From NCBI RefSeq assembly GCF_003024195.1, contig NZ_KZ679044.1:254537-318536 (forward strand): a stretch of 64,000 nt of DNA. The letters are read 5' to 3'. The position numbers and the translations under genes were made by a program. The notes beneath the pieces were generated by a model. It was not told where the DNA came from. It was given only the letters and a program-made list of their open reading frames with translations, and ran no database searches. The stretch comes from Streptomyces dioscori. Its GTDB lineage: Bacteria; Actinomycetota; Actinomycetes; Streptomycetales; Streptomycetaceae. Each line of letters opens with the position of its first letter. Within the stretch, counting starts at the first letter, position 1. This document shows, piece after piece, positions 1 to 7,740 of the stretch.

Positions 1-308
1 TCCGGCCGCCGGGGGCGGGTTGCTCGCGGGGGCCGGTGTTCCGGCGGGGCGGGTCGCCGCGGCCCGCTGGACGTTGAGCGCCGGTCCGCTGGAACGGGTC
101 ACCGGGTTACCAGGATCGCTCTGCGTCCCGCCGGTCGACGCGGCGCTGCTCGACGCGGATGCGGATGCTGATGCTGATGCGGGCTGTACGGGTCCGGCCG
201 CCGGGGTCGGGTTGCTCGCGGGGGCCGGTGTTCCGGCGGGGCGGGTCGCCGCGGCCCGCTGGACGTTGACCGCCGGTCCGCTGGAACGGGTCACCGGGTC
301 ACCTGGAT
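1..308. repeat. two ~116-bp direct repeats, 192 bp apart
   Basis: Positions 1-116 and 193-308 are almost identical, differing at only a few bases. A third, more diverged copy covers roughly 420-540. They lie inside the Pro/Ala-rich minus-strand gene and encode its VQRAAATRPAGTPAPASNP-type units, so they look like intragenic duplication. Confidence 0.85.
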
Positions 309-1476
309 TGGCCCGCGTGCCGCCGGTCCCGCCAGCACGGCTGCCGGAGCCGGTCGCCGTGGCTTCCCCGGACGCCGAGGGGGGCGCCGACGCGGGCCGT
401 ACGGGTCCGGCCGGAGCCGGGTTGCCGGGGCCGGCGGGGGTCGGGTTGCCGGGACCGGCCAGGTCCGGGCTGCCCGTGCGGGCCGGTGTTCCGACCGGAC
501 CGGTCGCCGGGGCCCGCTGGACATGGGCCGCCGGACTCGCGGACGGCCCCCGCACGGGTGCGCCCGCGCCCGGGTCGGCGGCGCCGCCCGACGCCGTGGA
601 TCCCGACCTCGTGGCCCCTGTCGCCGGAGCACCCGCCGCCGGAGCACCCGACGAGGCGGGACCGGACGAAGTGGGAGCCGAGGGCGCGGGACCCGGCGGA
701 ACGAGCCGGGACGAAGTGACGGCCGAAGGGGCGGAACCCGAGGAGGCGGGCCCGGACGAGGCGGGCCCGGCCGAAGCGGTGCCCGGCCTGCCGGTCGTGG
801 CCGAAGCGGTGCGCGGGCCGCCGGTCGTGGCCGGCGTGGGCGTCGGCGGCGCCGGGCGCTGGGCCACCGGCAGAGTCCGCCGCTGTACTGCGGGCGTGGC
901 GGGCGCCCTGGTCAGCGGGCTCTGCCGGTGGGGCCTGGGAGGTGCCGCGGTCACCCGGGGGCCCGTCGGGCGGGACGCCGTGACGGGCAGGGACGCGCGC
1001 TGTACCGGGGGTGCGTCACCGGGCGCCGGGGACGGCCCGGCCTCGGGCACGTCGGGCCCCGCCACCGGCAGGACGCGCGACGGCGGTTCGAGTCCGGAGA
1101 CGGGCGTGGCCGACGTCGTGAGCGCGTTCCTGATCAGCCCGCCCGGCGCCGCGTCGAGGACGGCGTGGGACAGGGTCCCGGTGAGGGAGGGGTTCTGCCA
1201 GGTGCTCAGCCGGCCGCTGAACGCGGAGTCGGCGACCCCGGTACGGCCCAGGGCGGCCCGCTGGATCGGGGGCAGCCCCGTCCAGCCGACCACCGCGGCA
1301 GGCCCGGCCCCCGCGGAGGCACCCGCAGAGCCCTCCGCGGCAGCCGTGCCCGTAACGGCCGCAGCGGGTACGGCACCAGCGCCCGTACCCGTACCCGTAT
1401 CCGCATGCGCTCCCGCGGAAGCGGACCGTGCGGCTGATGCCGCCGTGCCGCCCCTCAGTCGGTCGAGGAACCCCAC
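1..1476 (-). CDS. eCIS-cluster Pro/Ala-rich protein, 3' end outside window
   Basis: This GTG-started frame begins 3 nt after the stop of the DUF6760-like gene and runs off the left edge after 492 codons, so its C-terminus is unseen. The N-terminus reads MGFLDRLRGGT, followed by an Ala/Gly/Thr linker. Residues about 62-120 look folded (VVGWTGLPPIQRAAL onward), and the rest is a long Pro/Ala/Thr/Gly linker. A QR motif recurs (PPIQRAAL, PPVQRASL, PAVQRRTL, AHVQRAPA, and VQRAAA twice). The distal part contains two near-identical blocks 192 bp apart. I chose this strand over the long plus-strand frame because of the tight coupling to the tail genes and the recurring VQRA motif, which also occurs in the DUF4157 protein at 4514. 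Function is unknown; a structural linker or cargo-associated role is inference. Confidence 0.6.
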   Translation of the reverse strand, partial: MGFLDRLRGGTAASAARSASAGAHADTGTGTGAGAVPAAAVTGTAAAEGSAGASAGAGPAAVVGWTGLPPIQRAALGRTGVADSAFSGRLSTWQNPSLTGTLSHAVLDAAPGGLIRNALTTSATPVSGLEPPSRVLPVAGPDVPEAGPSPAPGDAPPVQRASLPVTASRPTGPRVTAAPPRPHRQSPLTRAPATPAVQRRTLPVAQRPAPPTPTPATTGGPRTASATTGRPGTASAGPASSGPASSGSAPSAVTSSRLVPPGPAPSAPTSSGPASSGAPAAGAPATGATRSGSTASGGAADPGAGAPVRGPSASPAAHVQRAPATGPVGTPARTGSPDLAGPGNPTPAGPGNPAPAGPVRPASAPPSASGEATATGSGSRAGGTGGTRANPGDPVTRSSGPAVNVQRAAATRPAGTPAPASNPTPAAGPVQPASASASASASSSAASTGGTQSDPGNPVTRSSGPALNVQRAAATRPAGTPAPASNPPPAAG

Positions 1477-1479
1477 CGA

Positions 1480-1638
1480 TCAGCCCTCCGCCCCGCCCCG
1501 GGTGACCAGGGACGCGATCTGTTCCGTGTAGCGGCGCCGGTCCTGGTGTTCGAGATCCAGGATCGTCTCCAGGCTCCAGTGGAAGTGGTAGGCGACGTAC
1601 GCGATCTCCTCGTGCAGCCGGTCGGTCGCGTACGTCAC
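1480..1638 (-). CDS. DUF6760-like small eCIS protein
   Basis: A 52-residue protein reading MTYATDRLHEEIAYVAYHFH and then WSLETILDLEHQDRRRYTEQIASL. The spacing of aromatic and acidic residues (HWSLETILDLEH, R(R)YTEQI) is that of the short DUF6760-type proteins next to tail genes in actinobacterial eCIS clusters and phages. The GTG start at 1638 overlaps the upstream stop (GTGA), so translation is probably coupled. A longer frame starting upstream would be non-conserved, so the GTG was preferred. The exact role in the particle is unknown. Confidence 0.7.
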   Translation of the reverse strand: MTYATDRLHEEIAYVAYHFHWSLETILDLEHQDRRRYTEQIASLVTRGGAEG

Positions 1639-2144
1639 GATTCCCCCAGGCGGCTCCCGCCGAGTTCGACCTCGAAGGGCTCCGAGCAGTGGGGGCACTC
1701 CACGGAGGCGCGGGTGTGGCCCTCGGCGTTGACCTGCCGGTAGAAGTCCTGCAGGAACGCGAGGTCGGAGGCGAACATGTTCTCCACGATGCCGTCGTGG
1801 ACCATCGCCAGTGTGCCGAGGCGGGTGATGACCCGGCCCAGCAGGACCACCGACAGATAGGCGGGGTTCTCCTGGACACGGACGTCCCGCAGCGGGATCA
1901 GCTCGTCGCGGGCGGTGGCCAGGCGCATCACGCCGTCCCGGTGCACCGTGCCCGCGTCGTCGACGTAGCCGCGCGGAAGCTCGAAGGGGAACTCCGTGCG
2001 CAGCGGTTGTGCCACCGGCGCGGGCGCCGGCGCCGGAGCGGCGGCGGGCGCCGGAGCAAAACTCTGCTCCGGCGCCGCCACCGGCTCCGGCACCGGTGCG
2101 TCCACGACCGGGCCCGCGCCCGCCCTGGCAGCAGTACGGCGCAT
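1635..2144 (-). CDS. eCIS tail-assembly (E/41/14-like) protein with CxxC motif
   Basis: A 169-residue protein. Residues ~1-55 are an Ala/Pro-rich linker. The core (from FPFELPRGYVDDAGTVH through LAFLQDFYRQVN) has the beta-then-helical pattern and the 'D-E-(x)n-L-G-x-(x)n-D-x-x-x-L' spacing of phage tail-assembly chaperones of the E/41/14 type. The C-terminus carries CPHC, a half zinc ribbon. The ATG shares one base with the TAA stop of the tube gene (TAATG), and its own stop overlaps the DUF6760 start. Position immediately after the tube gene fits a tube-length or assembly role; that role is inferred from context and weak similarity. Confidence 0.6.
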   Translation of the reverse strand: MRRTAARAGAGPVVDAPVPEPVAAPEQSFAPAPAAAPAPAPAPVAQPLRTEFPFELPRGYVDDAGTVHRDGVMRLATARDELIPLRDVRVQENPAYLSVVLLGRVITRLGTLAMVHDGIVENMFASDLAFLQDFYRQVNAEGHTRASVECPHCSEPFEVELGGSRLGES

Positions 2145-2587
2145 TACTCGATGACCAGTTCTTCGAAGACGATGGTCACGGTCTCGGTGAGCGCCTGGGC
2201 CTCGCCGGCCTTGAGCGCACTGGCGTCGATCTTGGAACACCAGGCGTTGCGCATGTTGTAACGCTTCACCGGGTTGTTCTGGTAATCCATCATGATGATC
2301 GACGCGTTCTTGCGGGCCGTGCTCATCTGGCCCGTGATCGAGTCGTTGATCCAGGTCGTGAAGGCCGGCGACTGCGTCATGCCGCGCACGACGGTGCACT
2401 GCCCGTCCTTCTGCACGCCGGGCATGAGGCTGACCTCGGGCCTGCCCTGCGCCGAGTTCGACAGGTGCTTGATGACGTCCTGTTCGATGCTGAGGCCGTT
2501 GACCTCGGCGAGGTACTCGACCATCACGCCGTCGATCTGCAGACCGAAATTATGTGAAGTGAGGGCGTCACCCGGGCTGAGACTCAT
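2144..2587 (-). CDS. eCIS inner tube protein (gp19/Afp1-like)
   Basis: A 147-residue protein, the usual size of phage T4 gp19-like tube subunits. The N-terminus MSLSPGDALTSHNFGLQIDG is characteristic: an extended arm followed by 'F-x-L-x-I-D-G'. A central SLMPGVQKDGQCTVVRG strand, a TTWINDSI helix and a closing TVTIVFEELVIE strand complete the family's beta-sandwich. Such subunits stack as hexamers to form the rigid tube pushed out on sheath contraction. The gene follows the sheath gene after 90 nt and is preceded by AGAAGGACAGAG, a plausible ribosome site. Assignment rests on motif, length and the neighbouring sheath gene. Confidence 0.9.
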   Translation of the reverse strand: MSLSPGDALTSHNFGLQIDGVMVEYLAEVNGLSIEQDVIKHLSNSAQGRPEVSLMPGVQKDGQCTVVRGMTQSPAFTTWINDSITGQMSTARKNASIIMMDYQNNPVKRYNMRNAWCSKIDASALKAGEAQALTETVTIVFEELVIE

Positions 2588-2677
2588 CTGTTCTCTGTCC
2601 TTCTGAGGGTTCTTGTCTGTGACGTACGAGGGCTAGCGGAGAGCCGTACGGGGGCTGACTGCGAAAGCAGGCGGTGC

Positions 2678-4279
2678 CTACTCCTCCAGCTCGCCGCTGC
2701 CGCTGGAGAACTGGGCCAGGCGGAAGATCACGAACTCGGCGGGCTTGACGGGCGCGATGCCGATCTCGCAGATCACGCGGCCCAGGTCGACCGACTCCGG
2801 GGTGTTGGTCTCCTCGTCGCACTTGACGTAGAACGCCTCTTCCGGCCGCTGGCCGAAGAGGGCGCCGCTGCGCCACTCGTTGACGAGGAACGCCGACACG
2901 TTGCGGCGGATCCGGGCCCACAGGTTGTGGTCGTTCGGCTCGAACACCACCCACTGGGTGCCGAGCAGGATCGACTCCTCCAGGTAGTTGAAGTACCGGC
3001 GGACGTTCAGGTAGCGCCAGGCCGGGTCCGAGGACATGGTGCGGGCGCCCCAGACGCGGATGCCGCGGCCCGGGAAGGCGCGGATGCAGTTGACGCCGAT
3101 GGGGTTGAGCAGGTCCTGCTCGCCGCGGGTGATCTGCAGCTCCAGGTCCACCGCGCCGCGCACGACCTCGTTGGCGGGCGCCTTGTGCACACCGCGCTCG
3201 AAGTCGTTGCGGGCCCAGATGCCGGCGACGTGACCGCTCGGCGGGGTCAGCCGGGACTGGCCGGACGCCGGGTCGAAGACCTTCACCCAGGGGTAGTACA
3301 GGGCCGCGTACTTGGAGTCGTAACCGGCCGTCTCCTGACGCCAGACACGGATCTCACGGGCGTTGAGGCTGGGCGGCGGGTCGATGACGGCGACGCGGTC
3401 GCCCATCAGCTCGCAGTGCGCGATGAGACCGAGCTGGACGGCCTTCACGGCCTCCAGGTCGATCGCGCCGCTCTGGTAGGCGGCCATCAGGTCGGGGACG
3501 GCGACCATGGAGATCTCGTCGATGGCCTCCAGGCCACCGAAACCGGTGCGGTCGGCGGAGTCGCCGAGGTACTGGGCCGGGCCCGGGTGCGACTCGTCCG
3601 AACCGGCCGGCACGGCCGGGGAGTTGGACGAGGCGGCCGACGGGGCGACCAGGGCCACCGTCTGGTTCTCGGGGCGCGCCAGCTGCGCGGTGGGGGCCGC
3701 CTCCTGCACGGTGATGAGCTTGGAGCGCTCCTTCACCTGCGTGACGACGTAGTTGCGGCCGCCCTTCTTGGCGGTCACGTCGAAGGACTCGACGGGCTTG
3801 TCGCCGTCCTTGACGATCAGCTTGAAGCGCTCGGCGGGGCCCTCGCCCTCGGGGTCCGCGACCTCGACGCTGAGCGAGCCACCCGCGACCGCGGTCACGC
3901 TGAAGGTGCCGAGCTGCTTCGGCTCGCCGGCCGTGAGCGCGGCGCGGGCCGCGGAGCCGGAGACGGCCGCCGGGGCGCCGTTCGCGGACGCGCCGTTCTC
4001 GGCGGTGCCGTCGGAGGCGCCACCGACGCGTACGACGTACGCGGCGCTTCCGCCGTTGTTGAAGAACCCGTACACGGAGTGCGCGAGGTAGTAGCCGTCG
4101 GTGAAGGCACCGAAGGCCGCGACGTACTGCGACCAGTTGGTCACCAGCGTCGGCTCGTTCAACGGGCCGTGCGGGGCGAGCCCCACGAAGGCCGCCACCG
4201 ACGTGCCCACTCCCTCGATGGGACGCGAGCCGCTGGCCACCTCCTCGACGTAAACGCCGGGCGACAGGTAGGACGGCAT
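2678..4279 (-). CDS. eCIS contractile tail sheath protein
   Basis: A 533-residue sheath subunit. MPSYLSPGVYVEEVASGSRP is the family's signature N-terminus and forms the arm that links sheath layers. Residues ~30-90 form the conserved first domain (FVGLAPHGPLNEPTLVTNWS). Residues ~90-235 are a variable outward-facing insertion (Ala/Ser linkers plus a beta domain). The C-terminal half has the subtilisin-like sheath fold and conserved strings ALYYPWVKV, GHVAGIWARND, RGIRVWGARTM and FNYLEESI, ending in GIAPVKPAEFVIFRL. The ATG has AGGAGAGC upstream. Only one sheath gene is visible, where some eCIS clusters have two or three. It is divergent from the DUF4157 gene. Confidence 0.96.
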   Translation of the reverse strand: MPSYLSPGVYVEEVASGSRPIEGVGTSVAAFVGLAPHGPLNEPTLVTNWSQYVAAFGAFTDGYYLAHSVYGFFNNGGSAAYVVRVGGASDGTAENGASANGAPAAVSGSAARAALTAGEPKQLGTFSVTAVAGGSLSVEVADPEGEGPAERFKLIVKDGDKPVESFDVTAKKGGRNYVVTQVKERSKLITVQEAAPTAQLARPENQTVALVAPSAASSNSPAVPAGSDESHPGPAQYLGDSADRTGFGGLEAIDEISMVAVPDLMAAYQSGAIDLEAVKAVQLGLIAHCELMGDRVAVIDPPPSLNAREIRVWRQETAGYDSKYAALYYPWVKVFDPASGQSRLTPPSGHVAGIWARNDFERGVHKAPANEVVRGAVDLELQITRGEQDLLNPIGVNCIRAFPGRGIRVWGARTMSSDPAWRYLNVRRYFNYLEESILLGTQWVVFEPNDHNLWARIRRNVSAFLVNEWRSGALFGQRPEEAFYVKCDEETNTPESVDLGRVICEIGIAPVKPAEFVIFRLAQFSSGSGELEE

Positions 4280-4513
4280 GCTCTGCTCTCCTCGGGGTAC
4301 GAGACAGGTCTGTTCCGACTCTCACGCGCGCGGGCGTTCGTTGAAACGTCCTGCGGTACCTGATCGGGGGCAAACTCCCTGCCCGCAAGGGCACCGTGAG
4401 GCTTCCGAGTGCCCCCTGGACCAGTCGTCCTGCCCCCACGGCTGCCCGTACCGCTCTCGCCGTGCGGGACCAGTTCGGATAATGCTGGAGGATCAGCCGT
4501 GGAGGGGAACGTC
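4280..4513. promoter_or_regulatory. divergent promoter region, sheath / DUF4157 genes
   Basis: This 234-nt gap separates the minus-strand sheath gene from the plus-strand DUF4157 gene and must hold both promoters. A clear ribosome site (GGAGGGGAAC at 4501) precedes the ATG at 4514. I could not assign a convincing -35/-10 pair or operator. Confidence 0.4.
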
Positions 4514-6136
4514 ATGCGCGCGCAGGAAGCCGAGGCCGACAAGGCCGGTGGTGATCAGGTCAAGATCCGCCCGACGACGGACCGGGGCACCACCGCGGAC
4601 CGGATCCTGGCGCTGCAGAGCGCGGCGGGCAACGCGGCGGTGACCCAGGCCGTGCAGCGCAGACAGCACCAGCACGGCGCGGGCTGCGGACACACCCCCG
4701 ACGAACAGCGCGACCTGGTGGACCAGGTCGTGAAGTCCCCGGGCAGCCGGATGAACGGCTCGCTGCTCCAGGAGACGGCGAGCTGGTTCCAGGGCGAGGA
4801 CTTCAGCACCGTGAAGCTGCACACGGACACGGTCGCCCTGCAGTCCGCCAAGGCGATCGGTGCCCGCGCGTACACCGCGGGCGAGAACGTGGTCTGGGAC
4901 GGCAAGGACAAGCCGACCCTCATCCACGAGCTGCAGCACGTCAAGGACCAGCGCCAGGGCGCGGTCCCCGGTACGGACAACGGCGCGGGCATGAAGATGT
5001 CCAGCCAGGGCGACTGGGGCGAGAAGCGCGCGGAGGCGATCGAGGCGCAGGCGAGGAGCGGGGCGGCGCCCGTGCAGCGCGCTGCCGCTCCCGAGAACGC
5101 CACCGAGAAGTCCGGCGCGAGGCCCGCCGCCGGCGGGCACGCGATCCAGCGCGCGATCTGGACGTTCAACGGCAGCACCCGGACGCACCACGCCATGGGG
5201 CAGAACTCGGGCATGTGGTTCGACAGCAACGGCCAGACCAGGACCACCGCCGACCTGCAGGTCGACTCCACCTCCCTGCGGCACGGCGACAAGTACGACG
5301 ACGTCACCCGGCAACTGCACAGCAGCGGCGCCGTCGACATCACCAAGCGCGGCACCATCGCCGACCACAGGTACCCGCAGCGCGAGAACAGGACCCGCAA
5401 GGCGGTGGTCGAGGCGCAGGAGAAGATGGCCGCCGCGCAGGCCCTGCTCAGCTCGGCGGGCGGCGCGCCGAGCGGCCTGCTGTTGCAGGCGCTGAAGTCC
5501 GCTTTCCCGCTCTTCCAGGCGGCGACCCCGCAGCAGATCGGCGAGCTCGTGCCGCGTATCTCCGAGGTGCTGCGACGCGTGCAGGTGGGCCTGAACTCCC
5601 AGGGCGCGCAGATCGCCCTGGTCGGGCAGCCGTCGATGCTCGACACGAGTGCCCGGGGGGCGGCCGCCTCCGGCGCGGCCGGCTGGGTCGACCCGAGCAC
5701 CAAGGACTACATGTCCCGGCTGAATCCGGACTACATGAAGAGCGAAGAGCTGCCGTCCATGGACTCGGGGCGCACCGGCGCGATCAACCTCCGCGAGGAG
5801 GGCGAGGTCGCCTGGTACGTCATCCACGAGGCCACGCACCGCTTCGCCGGGACGCTGGACTACCAGTACAGCTCGTACGACCACGAGCTGTCGGAGGACG
5901 CCGCGCAAGCGGGCCTGGCGACGGTCCTCGACCCGGCCACCGCCGCCGCGCAGGACGCAGCGATGCTCGGCAAGCGGGTCGCCCGCGACCCCGGCACCTA
6001 CACAGGCGGCAATGAGACGCAGCGTCCGCAGAGGCAGGAGAACTGGTACGCCATGGGCCGGCGCGCACTGATGAACGCCGACTCCTACGCGCACTTCGTG
6101 ATGACGGCGACCGGTTCGCCGATCCCCAGGAGTTGA
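4514..6136 (+). CDS. eCIS core-domain (DUF4157) protein with C-terminal M35-like metalloprotease domain
   Basis: A 540-residue protein. ATG 4514 follows GGAGGGG at good spacing, so the upstream frame extension was dropped. Residues ~32-42 read LALQSAAGNAA, a tag typical of DUF4157 proteins. Residues ~95-165 form the DUF4157 domain with an HELQH motif at 138-142 (IHELQHVKDQRQG). A VQRA/IQRA linker follows. The C-terminal domain has HEATH at 438-442, followed by GTLD at 446-449 and NADSYAHF near 521-528: the HExxH, GT-x-D and NADSY pattern of aspzincins (peptidase family M35, deuterolysin-like), where the Asp is the third zinc ligand. I infer a protease cargo or effector of the injection system. 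The DUF4157 domain is widespread in eCIS clusters; the protease call rests on motifs alone. Confidence 0.75.
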   Translation: MRAQEAEADKAGGDQVKIRPTTDRGTTADRILALQSAAGNAAVTQAVQRRQHQHGAGCGHTPDEQRDLVDQVVKSPGSRMNGSLLQETASWFQGEDFSTVKLHTDTVALQSAKAIGARAYTAGENVVWDGKDKPTLIHELQHVKDQRQGAVPGTDNGAGMKMSSQGDWGEKRAEAIEAQARSGAAPVQRAAAPENATEKSGARPAAGGHAIQRAIWTFNGSTRTHHAMGQNSGMWFDSNGQTRTTADLQVDSTSLRHGDKYDDVTRQLHSSGAVDITKRGTIADHRYPQRENRTRKAVVEAQEKMAAAQALLSSAGGAPSGLLLQALKSAFPLFQAATPQQIGELVPRISEVLRRVQVGLNSQGAQIALVGQPSMLDTSARGAAASGAAGWVDPSTKDYMSRLNPDYMKSEELPSMDSGRTGAINLREEGEVAWYVIHEATHRFAGTLDYQYSSYDHELSEDAAQAGLATVLDPATAAAQDAAMLGKRVARDPGTYTGGNETQRPQRQENWYAMGRRALMNADSYAHFVMTATGSPIPRS

Positions 6137-6208
6137 CGGCCCCGGCCGTGGGCCTTTCGGGCAACAGGGCGTGCACCTGGGTCCGCTGCCCGCGGCCCGT
6201 CCGATGGC

Positions 6209-6214
6209 TAGCGT
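6209..6214 (+). promoter_or_regulatory. -10 box (TAGCGT), probably leaderless start
   Basis: TAGCGT ends 6 nt before the GTG at 6221 and no ribosome site is present, as in actinobacterial leaderless transcripts. The -35 (around 6186, CTGCCC) is weak. The downstream paralog has the same arrangement. Confidence 0.45.
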
Positions 6215-6220
6215 CTTTGT

Positions 6221-7651
6221 GTGAGCCTTTGGACTTCTCTCGAACCCGCCTCCGCGACCGTGGACCCGGGTGGCAGTACGACGGTGCGGCTGCGTCTGCG
6301 TAACACCGGTGATGTGGTGGACGAGTACCGCTTCGAGGCGGTGGGTCCGCTGGCGCCGTGGGCGAGGGTGGAGCCGCAGGTGCTGCGGTTGTATCCGGGG
6401 ACGACGGGTTCGGTGGACATCGCGTTCGCGCCGCCGCGTACGCCGGATGCGACGGCGGGCCCGAATCCGTACGCGGTGAGGATCACGCCGACGGAACACC
6501 CCGAGGCGACGACGGTCCCCGAGGGGAATCTGACCATCACCCCCTTCACGGAGGTGCGGGCGGAGTTGGTGCCGCCGACGGTGAAGGGGCGTTTCCGTGG
6601 GCGTCCGAAGCTCGCGGTGGACAACCTGGGCAATACGAAGCTCACTGCTTCCGTCATCGGCAGCGACAACGGCGACCAGCTCTCGTACGACATCTATCCG
6701 TCGAACGTGCAGATCGAGCCGGGCCGTGCGGCGTTCGTGAAGACGACGCTGAAGCCGCGCCAGATCATCTGGTTCGGGTCGAAGGAGTCCCGGCCCTACA
6801 CGCTCGCCGTCCAGCGGTCCGGTGTGGATCCGATGGACGTCGAGGGCACGTACATCCAGAAGGGTTTCCTGCCGCGCTGGCTGGCGACCTTCCTCGGCAT
6901 CTTCATGGCACTCGCCCTCACCTTCGTGCTGCTGTGGATCGCCTACAAGCCGCAGGTCCGCAGCTCCGCCACGGAGAAACTGCAGGAAGCCGGCATCAGC
7001 ACACTGGCACCTTCTCCCTCGCTGACCCCCGAGGCGCCGAAGGCCCCGTCGGCCGAGCCGGTGGTTTCCGAGCCCGCCGTTCCGACGCCGTCCGGCGACA
7101 GCGGTGGTGGCGGCGGTGGTGGTGGCGGGGAAAGCCCGAAACCCAAGCCGAAGCCGAAGAGCGTGGTGCCCGCGACCAACATCCTGCTGCGCAACACGAC
7201 CACCAAGATGTGCGCCGAACTCCCGGGCCGCGACAAGGGGAAGCCGACCGGTCGCGTCCAGCAGGCCCCCTGCACCGAGAAGGTGGAGGAGGACAACCAG
7301 CTCTGGAACCTGGAGGTGCGCCAGGAGAAGGCGGGCCCCGGAGCCACCGACCTCTTCGTGATCCGCAACGTCAAGGACCAGCTCTGCATGGACCTGCCGA
7401 ACGCCGGGGCGCAACCCGTACAGGTGGGGGTGTACGAGTCCGAATGCGTCGGCACGTCCGCGGACAACGACCTGTGGTGGATCGACAAGCAGGAGAGCGG
7501 CGCCTACTGGATCCGCAACTTCGCCAGCAACAACAAGTGCCTCGACGTGGCCGGGTTCAGCACCGGCACGGTCGACACGAACCTGACGCTGTACGACTGC
7601 TCCAACATCGATGACCAGGAGTGGCTCGTCATCCATCCCAAAACAGGTTGA
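6221..7651 (+). CDS. single-pass membrane protein with outer ricin-type lectin domain (paralog 1)
   Basis: A 476-residue protein. Residues 1-~215 form an Ig-like beta domain (NTGDVVDEYRFE, DNLGNTK, the aromatic PWARVEPQ). A transmembrane helix spans ~220-242 (FLGIFMALALTFVLLWIAY). A Pro/Ser/Gly9/Lys-Pro linker follows to ~315. Residues ~318-476 form a ricin B-like beta-trefoil with three QxW-like motifs (QLW, DLW, QEW) and paired cysteines. There is no signal peptide, so I infer an N-in/C-out topology that places the lectin outside the membrane. It sits inside the eCIS cluster, and its N-terminal ~255 residues are nearly identical to the next gene. A role in anchoring or targeting particles at the membrane or wall is inference. 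Confidence 0.75.
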   Translation: MSLWTSLEPASATVDPGGSTTVRLRLRNTGDVVDEYRFEAVGPLAPWARVEPQVLRLYPGTTGSVDIAFAPPRTPDATAGPNPYAVRITPTEHPEATTVPEGNLTITPFTEVRAELVPPTVKGRFRGRPKLAVDNLGNTKLTASVIGSDNGDQLSYDIYPSNVQIEPGRAAFVKTTLKPRQIIWFGSKESRPYTLAVQRSGVDPMDVEGTYIQKGFLPRWLATFLGIFMALALTFVLLWIAYKPQVRSSATEKLQEAGISTLAPSPSLTPEAPKAPSAEPVVSEPAVPTPSGDSGGGGGGGGGESPKPKPKPKSVVPATNILLRNTTTKMCAELPGRDKGKPTGRVQQAPCTEKVEEDNQLWNLEVRQEKAGPGATDLFVIRNVKDQLCMDLPNAGAQPVQVGVYESECVGTSADNDLWWIDKQESGAYWIRNFASNNKCLDVAGFSTGTVDTNLTLYDCSNIDDQEWLVIHPKTG

Positions 7652-7704
7652 GAACGGGGCAGTTGATGCCGCCTGTTCGGGCACGCATCCTGCCCCGCTG
7701 CTTC

Positions 7705-7734
7705 CTGACTCGGCACCGGATCGGCGTTTAGGTT
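7705..7734 (+). promoter_or_regulatory. promoter of paralog 2, leaderless
   Basis: CTGACT (7705-7710) and TAGGTT (7729-7734) are 18 nt apart. The -10 ends 6 nt before GTG 7741, with no ribosome site between, so transcription probably starts at or next to the start codon. Confidence 0.5.
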
Positions 7735-7740
7735 CCCAGA

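Noticed and set aside
20..1531. 503-codon plus-strand frame rich in Ala/Pro/Gly
   Set aside because: It is antisense to a GTG frame tightly coupled to the tail genes, has no recognisable fold, and long antisense frames are expected at this GC content.
4493..7684. 1,063-codon minus-strand frame
   Set aside because: It crosses antisense through the DUF4157 and membrane-protein genes and has an Arg/Gly/His/Leu-rich composition typical of GC-rich shadow frames.
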